Shown one piece after another: positions 42,486 through 52,000 of a stretch of 64,000 nt of DNA. The notes below the pieces were generated by a model. That model searched no databases. It was not told where the DNA came from and saw nothing but the letters and a program-made list of their open reading frames with translations. Numbering within the stretch: position 1 is the first letter of the stretch; each line of letters opens with the position of its first letter. This stretch comes from a bacterium (GTDB lineage: Bacteria; Armatimonadota; JACIXR01). The stretch covers positions 108,501 to 172,500 of the forward strand of contig JACIXR010000007.1 of NCBI GenBank assembly GCA_014360495.1, written 5' to 3'. Position numbers and translations under genes: made by a program.

Positions 42486-43861
42486 TATTCTTCCCTTCCT
42501 ATGCTCTTCAGGAACTCTCTGAGCTGTTTTATCGCCTCCTCTACTTTTTCCTCAGGATAGACGAAATCCTCCAACTTTCCAGACAAATAATCGTCATATG
42601 CGGCCATATCGAAGTGCCCATGCCCTGAACCGTTAAAGAGAATGACCTCCTCTCTTCCCTCCTCCTTACATCTTAAAGCTTCATCTACGACGAATTTTAT
42701 CGCGTGCGCCGTTTCGGGGGCGGGAATATAGCCCTCCGTTTGAGCGAACAAAACTCCAGCCTCAAAAACAGCTTTCTGAGGGTAGGCAACAGCCTCTATA
42801 ATCCCTTCCTTATAAAGCAAGCTTACAAGGGGAGCCATTCCGTGATAACGCAATCCGCCAGCGTGAATTGGGGAAGGAATGAAGTTATGCCCCAAAGTGA
42901 ACATCTTTAAAAGAGGAGTTAAGCCAGCGACATCGCCGAAGTCATAAGTGTAAATTCCCTTTGTCACGCTCGGGCAAGCCGTTGGCTCAACGGCTACAAC
43001 TCTTATATCCCTCTTCCCCTGCAGTTTATCCATAAGGAAGGGGAAGGATAGCCCAGCGAAGTTTGAGCCACCGCCTATGCAGCTGGTCACTACATCAGGC
43101 CACTCCCCAATCATCTCAAACTGCTTCCTCGCCTCCAAGCCGATTATTGTCTGATGGAGGAGGACATGGTTTAAAACAGAGCCAAGGGAGTAATTCGTAT
43201 CTTCGTGCTTAAAGGCATCCTCCACCGCCTCGCTTATTGCTATCCCCAAGCTTCCCGGGCTCTCAGGATTCTCCTCAAGGACTTTCCTTCCCGATTCCGT
43301 CCTATCGCTCGGGCTGGGATAAACATCCGCTCCCCACAATTGCATAAGCACCCTTCTATAAGGCTTCTGATGATAGGATACCTTCACCATATAGACCGTG
43401 CAATCTATCCCCATAAATTTGCAACCCATAGCCAAAGCGGAACCCCACTGCCCCGCTCCAGTCTCCGTCGTCAATCTCTTCACCCCTTCTATCTTGTTAT
43501 AATAAGCTTGGGCGACCGCAGTGTTTGGCTTATGGCTTCCCGCAGGCGAAACCCCCTCCCACTTGTAATATATCCTTGCGGGAGTTTTTAGCGCCTTTTC
43601 CAAATTCCTCGCCCTCATCAAAGGGGTGGGTCGCCATAATCTATAGACTTCTAAGACTTCATCTGGTATATCTATCCAGCGCTCCGTTGACATCTCTTGC
43701 TCAATAAGTGAACGAGGGAATATCTTAAGGAGAACAGAAGGGTCAAGTGGACCTCCCGTGACGGGGTCTAAGGGTGGAGGTGGAGGCGTGGGCAAATCGG
43801 CTACGATATTGTACCACTGTCTGGGCATCTCCTTCTCGCTGAGATTAATCTTCAAATCCAT
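42485..43861 (-). CDS. trpB: TrpB2-type tryptophan synthase beta subunit
   Basis: TrpB makes tryptophan from indole and serine with PLP. At 458 residues and with the [20 protein letters not shown]-like start, it belongs to the long TrpB2 group found in archaea and thermophiles. The PLP Lys is in [20 protein letters not shown], the loop [16 protein letters not shown] follows, and the phosphate cup is [15 protein letters not shown]. No trpA or other trp gene is adjacent, which is usual for TrpB2, where serine or indole salvage has been suggested. GGAGG is 7 bp before the ATG; a strong promoter precedes it. Confidence 0.93.
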   Translation of the reverse strand: MDLKINLSEKEMPRQWYNIVADLPTPPPPPLDPVTGGPLDPSVLLKIFPRSLIEQEMSTERWIDIPDEVLEVYRLWRPTPLMRARNLEKALKTPARIYYKWEGVSPAGSHKPNTAVAQAYYNKIEGVKRLTTETGAGQWGSALAMGCKFMGIDCTVYMVKVSYHQKPYRRVLMQLWGADVYPSPSDRTESGRKVLEENPESPGSLGIAISEAVEDAFKHEDTNYSLGSVLNHVLLHQTIIGLEARKQFEMIGEWPDVVTSCIGGGSNFAGLSFPFLMDKLQGKRDIRVVAVEPTACPSVTKGIYTYDFGDVAGLTPLLKMFTLGHNFIPSPIHAGGLRYHGMAPLVSLLYKEGIIEAVAYPQKAVFEAGVLFAQTEGYIPAPETAHAIKFVVDEALRCKEEGREEVILFNGSGHGHFDMAAYDDYLSGKLEDFVYPEEKVEEAIKQLREFLKSIGREE

Positions 43862-43896
43862 TAAAAATCCTCCTTTCTTAACATAAACTTTATGAA

Positions 43897-43925
43897 ATTA
43901 TAATGGGCTTTTTAGCCGTTGTCTA
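43897..43925 (-). promoter_or_regulatory. Promoter of trpB2-nfnAB with palindromic spacer
   Basis: Minus strand TAGACA (43925-43920), 17 bp, perfect TATAAT (43902-43897). The spacer contains GGCT-AAAA-AGCC, a small inverted repeat centred between the two boxes that could be an operator. Confidence 0.8.
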
Positions 43926-44382
43926 TTTTAAAGTAAAAATACCCTGTTTTATAATAATAGGGCTTCCTATTGTCATTTCTTCCCCGTGTATATCCCCTTT
44001 CCTTATCGTTCTTTTGTAAAAAAGAGCAGATTCGCCAGATTCCACTCAACTCATCCTCTCCTTACCAATAGCATTTCGGGCTTTCCCTCATCCTGCTGAT
44101 GATAAAAGCTTCTCTACGAGAAATGATAAAGCTTCCCTTGAAAGAAGTTCTTCCACCTCTTTTACACTGGTCGGGGAAACGGATGCACAACTCATATCAT
44201 AAATTTAAAACCGAGCTACTCCAGAAAAAGGTAGCAAAGGAAAGCTTTTGGCGTTTCAAAAAAACATAATTCTCAAGAAGACCTAAAAAATCCGACTAAG
44301 AAAGATTCTTCTTGGGGTTTATAGTGAAGCAATATGGGAAATCTCCTAAGGGGTCTCAAATATTATTGAATTGCCCAAAAAT
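43926..44382. other. Divergent intergenic region, no gene recognised
   Basis: The 579-bp gap between trpB and leuD has both promoters at its ends and one TCTCAAAT-type repeat (copy A). The remainder, 43926-44316, is AT-rich with no frame of coding quality on either strand; I see no known RNA. Confidence 0.5.
44317..44372 (+). repeat. TCTCAAAT-type dispersed intergenic repeat, copy A
   Basis: Plus strand GTTTATAGTGAAGCAATATG, then GGAAATCTCCTAAGGGGTCT, then CAAATATTATTGAATT. It lies just upstream of the leuD promoter and aligns end to end with copy B. Confidence 0.75.
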
Positions 44383-44411
44383 TTGACCATCCCATCCCTT
44401 TCCCTTATACT
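44383..44411 (+). promoter_or_regulatory. Promoter of the leuD-IDH-fumA operon
   Basis: TTGACC (44383-44388), 17 bp, TATACT (44406-44411), giving a leader of about 23 bases with AAGGAGG. Confidence 0.85.
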
Positions 44412-44440
44412 TTTAAATATAAATCTTCAAGGAGGTTTCT

Positions 44441-44950
44441 ATGGTTATCAGAGGATTTGCAAGGAGATTGCCCATAGATGATGATATAAACACTGATTAC
44501 ATCATCTCGGGACGATATAAGTTTCAAACTGAGGACATCTCCCAGATGGCTCGCCATATATTTGAGGATTTGGACCCAAACTTCTTTGAGAAAATCAAAG
44601 AGGGAGATGTCGTAGTTGCGGGCAAAAACTTCGGCTGTGGCTCTTCAAGGGAGCAGGCTCCCCGTGCCCTCAAAGCAGCGGGAATATCCTGCGTTATAGC
44701 CCAATCCTTCGCCCGCATATTCTACCGCAACTCCTTCAATATCGGTCTCCCCTTGATTGAGGCGGAAACCAAGGACATCCCCGATGGCGAACCTCTGGAG
44801 ATAGATTTGGATAAGGGAATAATAAGATTACTCAATTCCCAAAAGGAAATTCCCTTTAAACCCATTCCTCCCTTTATGCAGAGGCTCTTATCCGATGGAG
44901 GACTCGTTCCCCATCTCCTCAAGCATAAGGGCTTCGCTATTGAGGATTGA
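44441..44950 (+). CDS. Aconitase-superfamily small subunit (LeuD-like / homoaconitase-type)
   Basis: Small subunits of this family form the swivelling domain of isopropylmalate isomerase or homoaconitase. The 169-residue protein has the family start LPIDDDINTDYIISGRYKF, the loop KNFGCGSSREQAPRALKAAG, and AQSFARIFYRNSFNIGLPLI. The following gene encodes an isocitrate-dehydrogenase-like enzyme rather than isopropylmalate dehydrogenase, and fumarase genes come next, so its natural substrate may be citrate or a homologue; that is inference. The large subunit is not in the window. AAGGAGG is 6 bp upstream. Confidence 0.8.
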   Translation: MVIRGFARRLPIDDDINTDYIISGRYKFQTEDISQMARHIFEDLDPNFFEKIKEGDVVVAGKNFGCGSSREQAPRALKAAGISCVIAQSFARIFYRNSFNIGLPLIEAETKDIPDGEPLEIDLDKGIIRLLNSQKEIPFKPIPPFMQRLLSDGGLVPHLLKHKGFAIED

Positions 44951-44962
44951 AAAGGAGGTCTG

Positions 44963-46015
44963 ATGATGCACAAGGTAACTTTCATTCCCGGAGACGGAAT
45001 CGGACCGGATGTCGCTTTAGCTGCAAAAAGAGTCGTTGAGGCTACGGGAGTTGAAATAGAATGGGAGGAGAAAATAGCGGGCGAACCGGCAATAGAGAAA
45101 TACAACACGCCTCTTCCCGACGACACACTTGATTCAATTAAAAGAAACAAGGTAGCGTTCAAGGGTCCAATCACCACGCCCATAGGCGGAGGCTACCGCT
45201 CCGTCAATGTTCTCCTTCGCCAGCTACTCAATTTATACGCCTGCGTTCGCCCTGCCCGCTCCATCCCTGGCACAAAAACCTCCTTCCAAAACATAGACCT
45301 CGTCGTGATTAGGGAAAACACAGAGGATGTCTATGCGGGAGTTGAGTTCCCTCCTCACTCTGAGGAAGCGAAGAAGATAATAAGCCTCTGCGATGGGAAG
45401 GTAAGGGAAGATTCCGCCATCACATTGAAGCCGATTTCATTCTATGCCTCCGAGAGAATCGTGAGGTTTGCTTTCCGCTATGCAATTGAACATGATCGGA
45501 GAAAGGTTACCTGTGTTACAAAAGCGAATATTATGAAGTTCACAGATGGTTTATTCTTGGAAGCAGCGAGGAAAGTGTCCGAGGAATTCCCTCAGATAGA
45601 ATTTGAGGAGCGTCTCGTGGATAATATGGCTATGCAGTTGGTCCAAAAACCCCAACTCTACGATGTCCTCGTAACTCCCAATCTCTACGGCGATATACTC
45701 TCCGACCTCTGCGCCGGTCTAATCGGAGGGCTTGGTGTTGCTCCGGGAGCGAATATAGGAGATGAAGCAGCTGTCTTTGAGCCCGTTCACGGAAGCGCCC
45801 CAAAATATAAAGGCATGAACAAGGTCAATCCCACCGCGGCCATCCTCTCCGCCGCTATGATGCTGGATTACCTAGGAGAGAAGGAAGCAAGCCAGAGGAT
45901 TGAGAAAGCGGTCAGGGAAGTGATAGCGGAAGGGAAATGGGTCACTTACGATTTAGGAGGGAACGCCTCAACCACGGAAATGACTGAGGCGATAATTGAC
46001 AAATTGGGTGGATGA
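44963..46015 (+). CDS. NAD(P)-dependent isocitrate/isopropylmalate dehydrogenase family, IDH-like
   Basis: This enzyme family oxidatively decarboxylates 2-hydroxy acids such as isocitrate, isopropylmalate or homoisocitrate. The 350-residue protein has [53 protein letters not shown], and [20 protein letters not shown]. The S-V-N-x2-L-R helix and the ENTED loop follow the isocitrate dehydrogenase pattern and not the PE-x-L-R pattern of LeuB. ATGATG at the start leaves GGAGG 4 or 7 bp upstream. It overlaps fumA by four bases. It may use NAD or NADP; the sequence does not decide. Confidence 0.85.
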   Translation: MMHKVTFIPGDGIGPDVALAAKRVVEATGVEIEWEEKIAGEPAIEKYNTPLPDDTLDSIKRNKVAFKGPITTPIGGGYRSVNVLLRQLLNLYACVRPARSIPGTKTSFQNIDLVVIRENTEDVYAGVEFPPHSEEAKKIISLCDGKVREDSAITLKPISFYASERIVRFAFRYAIEHDRRKVTCVTKANIMKFTDGLFLEAARKVSEEFPQIEFEERLVDNMAMQLVQKPQLYDVLVTPNLYGDILSDLCAGLIGGLGVAPGANIGDEAAVFEPVHGSAPKYKGMNKVNPTAAILSAAMMLDYLGEKEASQRIEKAVREVIAEGKWVTYDLGGNASTTEMTEAIIDKLGG

Positions 46016-46887
46016 ACGAATCCAATATAGTTGTTCCCAGCACATTAATCAGGGATATAGTTTATAAACTCACCTCCCAAGCAAGCGTTTCCCTCCATCC
46101 CCGCTACTACGAGGAGCTTTTAAAAAGGCTTCCCGAGGAGGATTCTCCAAATGCCCAGTGGGTTCTTGAGCAGTTGGTAAAAAATGTAGAGGTGGCGAAA
46201 AGAGAGAATCTCCCCCTTTGCCAGGACACGGGCTATGTTCTAGTATTCATAAAAATAGGAGAAGATATCTGTCTTCCGAAGGATATCAAATCGTCTGCCG
46301 ACGAGGGAGTTCGCCTGGCATTTAAAGATTCTCTCCTCAGAGCCTCTATGGTCGCCCATCCTCTCAATAGGGTCAATACTAAGGACAACACACCGGCAAT
46401 CCTCCACATAGAGAAAGAAGACATAGATGGAATGGAAGTTGATGTTATGCTTAAGGGTGCTGGCTCCGAGAACGCATCCGCCTTAAAGATGCTCTCTCCC
46501 AGCGAAGGGATGCGGGGCGTGAGGAGATTCATCCTCCAAACCCTAAAAAAAACCGCTTGGAACGCCTGCCCTCCACTGGTTTTGGGGATAGGGATAGGGG
46601 GAACGATGGAAAAATCTGCTTATTTAGCCAAGAAAGCGATTTTGCATTGGGCGAAGGGAAAGGACTTAAACGAATGGGAAAGGAGCTTGAGGGAGGATGT
46701 GAACAAACTGGGGATAGGACCTGGCGGAGTGGGAGGGAAGCTGACCTGCCTGGGGGTGAGCATAGAGACCGCCCCCTGCCACATAGCTACCCTGCCCGTC
46801 GCCTTGAATGTCCAATGCTACGCTATGCGAATCTCCAGCCTTCGCTTATCCAGAGAAGATATACTCGCCTCACTTGAGTCTGTATAA
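46012..46887 (+). CDS. Fumarate hydratase class I, alpha subunit (or L(+)-tartrate dehydratase alpha)
   Basis: This is the Fe-S subunit of two-subunit class I fumarase, or of the related tartrate dehydratase. The 291-residue protein has the cluster region [39 protein letters not shown] and the C-terminal [20 protein letters not shown], plus [20 protein letters not shown]. Its start overlaps the dehydrogenase stop (ATGA). The beta-subunit gene is not next to it but lies 1.3 kb downstream at 48199, beyond an opposite-strand gene. Its 3' end overlaps that convergent gene by 18 bp. Confidence 0.9.
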   Translation: MNESNIVVPSTLIRDIVYKLTSQASVSLHPRYYEELLKRLPEEDSPNAQWVLEQLVKNVEVAKRENLPLCQDTGYVLVFIKIGEDICLPKDIKSSADEGVRLAFKDSLLRASMVAHPLNRVNTKDNTPAILHIEKEDIDGMEVDVMLKGAGSENASALKMLSPSEGMRGVRRFILQTLKKTAWNACPPLVLGIGIGGTMEKSAYLAKKAILHWAKGKDLNEWERSLREDVNKLGIGPGGVGGKLTCLGVSIETAPCHIATLPVALNVQCYAMRISSLRLSREDILASLESV

Positions 46888-48072
46888 ATGAACATCGTAG
46901 GGTTTGAAATCATCCTGAAACCTTCCATCCTGAAGGGGAATCTCCCTCTTCTCGCCTAAAACCTCAACCTTCCCTTTCCCCTTCATCCCCTTTATCCGGA
47001 AATCCGCTCTTGTCTGCCCATTTCTCATTCCCACAGCAAATATATAAACCGTTCCTCCGTATCGCTTGACCATTATATGCACCGGCACATCTGGATTGGT
47101 GGATTTCACTTCTACGAGGTCCGAAATCGTGGGGCTATTTAAAACGGGAGCTAACTCCTTTATCTGCTGGTTTATCGCACTGACCTCGGCGAGCATTTCG
47201 GGGTCTTCCAACAAAGCTGCTTCAATGAACTTAGGTTTGAATTGATGGACAAAGTAAATCAACCCCATTGAACCATGTATCAATGACATCCACACCTCAG
47301 CCCTAACCTGGTGAGGACTCGGCTTCTTCTCAAGATTGGATATGCGTGTGCATTCAATGCAATTCCAGACAATCTTCTCACCATCAGTTGATTTATTCCA
47401 ATTCACCCAATTGAATAGTCTCATCACACCCTTTGCCACATACCAGAGAAGATTTTCATTATTCAAACCAGCAACGGGATAGACATCAAAGGAAACGATA
47501 TCGCACCCCTTCACATAGGTGAAGTAATCATCGGGATGTGCACCTGGACCTCTTCCTACCCAAGTGTCGTTTGCTACTCCCTGCCCGAGGTTCAAGAGAA
47601 TCGGCCTATCAGGGTCCTTTTCCCTCATCTTCTTATACCTATTTATTATTTCCTCGGGAGGAACTGGACCACCGTAAACGGGGTTTCCTCTTTCATTCCT
47701 CCCTATTACCTGCGCGTTATCGGGCTCATCCTGATGCATCCACCCCACGATTATGGGGTCATCAAGGTGGCGAAGACCAACCTCGTTCTGGTCACATATC
47801 ACCATCATTTTTGCCTTGCGAAGCTTCTCCAACTGCTCCTCTGTTGGTCCCTTCCACAGACCAATATACATATTGAAGCCAGCCTGTTTATAGCGCTCCG
47901 CATTATCGGGATTCTGAAGCCAGACCGCAATGGGGAAGAAATTTGGGTCCTTGGGAGGTCCTTTCTTCCAGCGAGAATAAGGATTCATGGGGACATCCGC
48001 CCTAGTGTTTATAATCAAAACCTCGCACAAGAGGGCAAAAACAATTAAGACAAGCATTGTTCCGAAACGCAT
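46870..48072 (-). CDS. Secreted TIM-barrel glycosidase-like protein inserted between fumarase subunit genes
   Basis: I recognise only a likely fold. The 400-residue protein has a signal peptide (MRFGTMLVLIVFALLCEVLI) and a region resembling clan A glycosidases: PIAVWLQNPDNAERYKQAGF, IIVGWMHQDEPDNAQVIG with an acidic pair, PILLNLGQGVANDTWVG, GCDIVSFDVYPVAGLNN and WMSLIHGSMGLIYFVHQFKP. A short C-terminal beta domain follows. GGAGG is 9 bp before the ATG. It is transcribed against the fumarase genes on both sides. It belongs in style with the glycosidase block that starts at 49046. Confidence 0.6.
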   Translation of the reverse strand: MRFGTMLVLIVFALLCEVLIINTRADVPMNPYSRWKKGPPKDPNFFPIAVWLQNPDNAERYKQAGFNMYIGLWKGPTEEQLEKLRKAKMMVICDQNEVGLRHLDDPIIVGWMHQDEPDNAQVIGRNERGNPVYGGPVPPEEIINRYKKMREKDPDRPILLNLGQGVANDTWVGRGPGAHPDDYFTYVKGCDIVSFDVYPVAGLNNENLLWYVAKGVMRLFNWVNWNKSTDGEKIVWNCIECTRISNLEKKPSPHQVRAEVWMSLIHGSMGLIYFVHQFKPKFIEAALLEDPEMLAEVSAINQQIKELAPVLNSPTISDLVEVKSTNPDVPVHIMVKRYGGTVYIFAVGMRNGQTRADFRIKGMKGKGKVEVLGEKREIPLQDGRFQDDFKPYDVHLYRLK

Positions 48073-48162
48073 CTCCTTTCGCCTCCTTATTGAAAATCAA
48101 TTCAATTATATAAACTTTGTTGGGGTATAGTGAATAACGAATCTATGGATTTATTACAACCC

Positions 48163-48191
48163 TTGACTTGCATTAAAACTTTTATGAAAAT
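48163..48191 (+). promoter_or_regulatory. Promoter placed for leaderless transcription of the fumarase beta gene
   Basis: TTGACT (48163-48168), 17 bp, GAAAAT (48186-48191), then seven bases to the ATG at 48199. The -35 is near-perfect and the -10 matches 4 of 6. Confidence 0.6.
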
Positions 48192-48198
48192 AAAAACA

Positions 48199-48738
48199 AT
48201 GAAGGATACAAGGATTGAAGTTCCACTTTCCGATGTGGATATTGAGAAGCTGAGGAGCGGGGATAGGGTCCTCATCTCCGGCGTTGTCTATACCTTGCGT
48301 GATTCAGCAAATAAGAGGCTCCTCCAATTCTATAAAGAAGGGAAAGATTTCCCCTTCCCTACAAAAAATTCCGTCATTTATTACGCCGCCCCCACCCCAC
48401 CCAAGCCCGGGCATCCCTTGGGGTCCCTCGGACCAACTACTGCGAGCAGAATGGATGTCTATGTCCCTTTTTTGCTTGAAAAAGGGATAAGGGGAATGAT
48501 TGGGAAGGGGAAAAGAAGCGAGAAAGTGAAGAAATTGATAAGGGAATATAGGGCGATTTACTTCTTAGCAGTTGGCGGGGCAGGAGCTTTCCTCTCCCAA
48601 TTCGTGAGGGAGGCAAAGCCAATAGCTTTCCTGGATTTAGGACCAGAAGCTATTTTTGAGATTCATCTGGAGGATTTCCCCGCCCTCGTCGCCATAGATA
48701 GCTATGGCGAAAGCATTTGGGAAAAGGAAAAGAGGTGA
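48199..48738 (+). CDS. Fumarate hydratase class I, beta subunit (or tartrate dehydratase beta)
   Basis: This subunit completes class I fumarase with the product of the gene at 46012. It has 179 residues and the family motifs KLRSGDRVLISGVVYTLRDS, PTPPKPGHPLGSLGPTTASR, EKGIRGMIGKGKRSEKVKK and FLAVGGAGAFLSQFVREAKP. A longer frame begins at 48130, but homologues begin at the ATG at 48199 and the promoter box sits seven bases before it, so the upstream codons are probably not translated. No SD is present. Its stop overlaps the region of the next gene, whose start follows by 6 bp. Confidence 0.88.
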   Translation: MKDTRIEVPLSDVDIEKLRSGDRVLISGVVYTLRDSANKRLLQFYKEGKDFPFPTKNSVIYYAAPTPPKPGHPLGSLGPTTASRMDVYVPFLLEKGIRGMIGKGKRSEKVKKLIREYRAIYFLAVGGAGAFLSQFVREAKPIAFLDLGPEAIFEIHLEDFPALVAIDSYGESIWEKEKR

Positions 48739-48743
48739 GCACG

Positions 48744-49013
48744 GTGGCAAGAGGAAAACATATCCCGAATAGAAGCTTTCAACCCGCTGAGTACCCTGAG
48801 TGCCCAAACTGCGGCGAGAGGAGAGCCTGGAAAATAATTGAGAACGGGGTGGAGTATTGCGAGAACTGCTATCCCGAGGAGCCTTGCGGAGAACCTCTTT
48901 GGGGCCAACAGGATAGTGATGACATTGATTTAAGCGATTTTTTCGGCGGAGATATCTGGGTTGATGAATCTCTGGATGAAGAAGATTTCCTCGGAGGAAA
49001 CGGTAGGCATTAG
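48744..49013 (+). CDS. Small zinc-ribbon protein
   Basis: Function unknown. With the GTG start at 48744 the protein has 89 residues. The centre is a four-cysteine ribbon (CPNCGERRAWKIIENGVEYC then ENC) and the C-terminal third is very acidic (DSDDIDLSDFF, DESLDEEDF). GAGGTG lies 6 bp before the GTG and overlaps the fumarase stop; earlier starts at TTG 48717 or GTG 48735 would overlap that gene further. The context ties it to fumarase only by position. Confidence 0.6.
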   Translation: MARGKHIPNRSFQPAEYPECPNCGERRAWKIIENGVEYCENCYPEEPCGEPLWGQQDSDDIDLSDFFGGDIWVDESLDEEDFLGGNGRH

Positions 49014-49045
49014 TTGACAAAATTTGTTAACGAGGTGATTTTGAA

Positions 49046-52000
49046 ATGAGAGAATTAGGCAAATTGCTTCTATTTTTGTTGATTTCTTCTTTAGTCTTGG
49101 GACAGGAAGTGGATTATGGCCCAAAGCATATCTCCCCCACGCTTGAAGTCATAACTCCTCATATCAAATGGCTTAAGCCTTATGCGAATGGTCCCCTCAA
49201 TGTTCTTTTCATAACCCACAGAGGGGCAATGAGGGAAATCTCCGAATTAGTGGAAAGAATGGACATTAATTACACGGTCATATCAATCGCTCGCCCCGAT
49301 ACATTCTACGAGAGAGACCCAGCCAATCCCTCCACCCTCTCTCCAGAGTCCATAACAGCCGATGGGGAAAGAAAGCTGGAGGGGAATTACGACCTCATCG
49401 TCTTAGGTAACATCAATTGGACGTGCCTTCCCCTTTCCTGGCGCTACCTCATATTGAAGAAGGTGAAGGAGGGAACAACACTCTTGGGAATCGTCAGGGG
49501 AAGCGATGAATACCTCTCAAGGGCTTTGGAGAAGAAAATAGATGCAGATTTTCCCTTCCTCTATCCCTTCAAGGGGCTTCCCTATTTTGAGAAATACGAG
49601 AGCAAAGATTCCTTTCTAAAAGCCACCCTTGATGCTTACCAGTTCGGAGAGGGGAAAATATTCCTACTTAAAGGATACGATTTGCCCTATAGAATGCAGA
49701 TGCTCACCCCTCCACCAGTGGGAAATCGCTTGGAGGTCAGCTATATTGAATACGATTACTATCTCGCCTACATCTGCCATCTTCTCAGCATCCCCAAACC
49801 ACCCTCCCTTATCCTAAAGGGCAAGGATTACATAGAGACGGATAGGGATAAATTCACAGATATGGTTTTCTCCCTTGAAAGCAAAGAAAAAACGAAGGTT
49901 TCCTGCAAATTTGAGCTGAGGGGCAAGTATAACGGCTTCAGCCATTCCCAAACGAAGGAAGTATCACTTTCGCCCGGAGATAACCAAATTAGCTTTAAAT
50001 TTGAGAAACTGCCAGCGGGCGAATATTTCGCCGATATATGGGTCTTTAAAGAGGGGAAAATCCTGAACTTCGGCTCCTCATTTTTAAAAATCAATTCCCC
50101 TACCCTCATAAAAAGCATAGATATGAAAAAATCCTTCGGAAAGGAGGAAATCGTCTCGGGAAAAATCACCATTGAGAGCGATTCACCCAACTGGAAAGGG
50201 TTAAGGCTCTTCGTTTTTCAAAAAGATGCCTACGGGAGAATAACGAGCGTTAAGGATATAGACCTCTCCTCATTCCCCTCAAAATCACCTCTGGAAGTTA
50301 CTTTCTCCCTTCCCCAAAGCAAGCCCTTAACGGTTCTTCAGAATCTCTGGGCGGTGCTTTTTAAGGGAAGGGAAGCTTTGGATTGCAAAAGCAGACCATT
50401 CTTCATCTCCAATCTCTATCCGAAAGACGATATCAGGTTCATCCTCTGGGTAGGAGGCTTCAACACCTATCTCACTCCACACTTCTACACTTCCCTCTAT
50501 AAAGCGGGATTTGACACTCAATATACCGGCTTCAATGAAGCATTGCTCCTCGCCAATATCTATCATCTTCCCTATGCAACGAGATTCATAGATAGAAAGA
50601 CCGATTGGTATCCCCATCCAGATGTTCCGAATAGAACGAAGGATGACCATATAAGGCTTCCCTGCCTCAACGACCCAGCCTATCTCAATGAGGTTAGAGA
50701 AAGTCTGACGAAGACAGCGGAGCATTTGAAGGACTTCTCCACGAGGGAGTTCTCGATGGGGGATGAATGTCATTTCGTTGGAGGAAGCTATGAGCTATGC
50801 TTCTGTCCATATTGCGTTTCCGGATTCGCCAAATTCTTGGAGAAGGAATATGGAAGCGTTGAAAACCTCAATAAGGAGTATGAATCGGATTATAAATCCT
50901 TTTCCGATGTGAAGCCCGTTACTTTGGAGGAAGTTAGAGGGAACCCAAAGCTCGCCCCCCTATGGGTGGATTATAGAAGATATATGGAGGATGTCTGGGC
51001 GGGAATTTATCGCTTCAGTAAGGAGGTGATAGAGAAGGTTGTTCCCAATGCAAGGGTTGGCTATGAGGGAAGCGATATGTCCATAAACAGCTATATAGCA
51101 GCCGATTTTTACAAGCTTATGCAATCAATGAACCTCAACAATACCTATGACGCTTCCTTTATCCCATATGCGGTTTCCGATTTCAGCCAGCCTGGAACCC
51201 TCTTGGGATTAGGATGGTATGGAGGATATAACCCCTGCAGAAGCGAGATTTACAATAGATACATCGCCTGGCGTCATCTGTTCAGAGGGGCGAATTCCTT
51301 CTGGGTCTGGCATGGAGAGCCGGGCGAGGAGGGCGGAGTTGTAGCGCCAGACCTTTCTTTTTATGATTACTTCAAGGCAAATATTGAAGAAATCAAGGAG
51401 CTGAAGAGGGGAATTGGGAAGCTCTTGATGAACGCCAAACGAATCGGCGATGTCGCCATCCTCTATTCCGCAAGCAGCGTTCATCTCTCAACATTAACGG
51501 AAAGCTTCCCTCCTATTGAGCAGGTCCTTAATAGCCTCGTTGCCCTACTTGAGGATTTGAGATGCCCATTCAGAATTATCTCCTATAAGCAACTTGAGGA
51601 CGGAATCCTAAGAAAGGAAAAGTTCCGTTTCCTCATCCTCCCCTATGCGCAAGCCCTTTCCCCAAAAGAGGTCCAGGAGATAAAGGATTTCGTCAAAAAT
51701 GGAGGAATAGTTATATCCGATTTGCGACCGGGAATCTACGACCAACACGGCAAGCCTTACGAAAATTATCCACTTGAGGAAGTTTTCGGGGTGGAGCTTT
51801 CAGCGAACCCTCAAGCGAAAAAGGGAAGGATTACCCTCAATCTGGGAGCGAATTTCCCCAGTTCTCTTCCCGAAACATTCGCCGACGCCTCCATCAAATT
51901 AACAACCGGCAAGCAATACGGGGAGGTTGAAGGAATTCCCTGCCTCATCGCAAAAACATACGGCAAGGGAAAAGCCTTCCTCTTCAACTTCTCCCTCTCC

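Noticed and set aside
43926-44316. Possible small RNA or ORF in the trpB-leuD gap
   Set aside because: No good stem, promoter pair or coding frame was found beyond the two flanking promoters.
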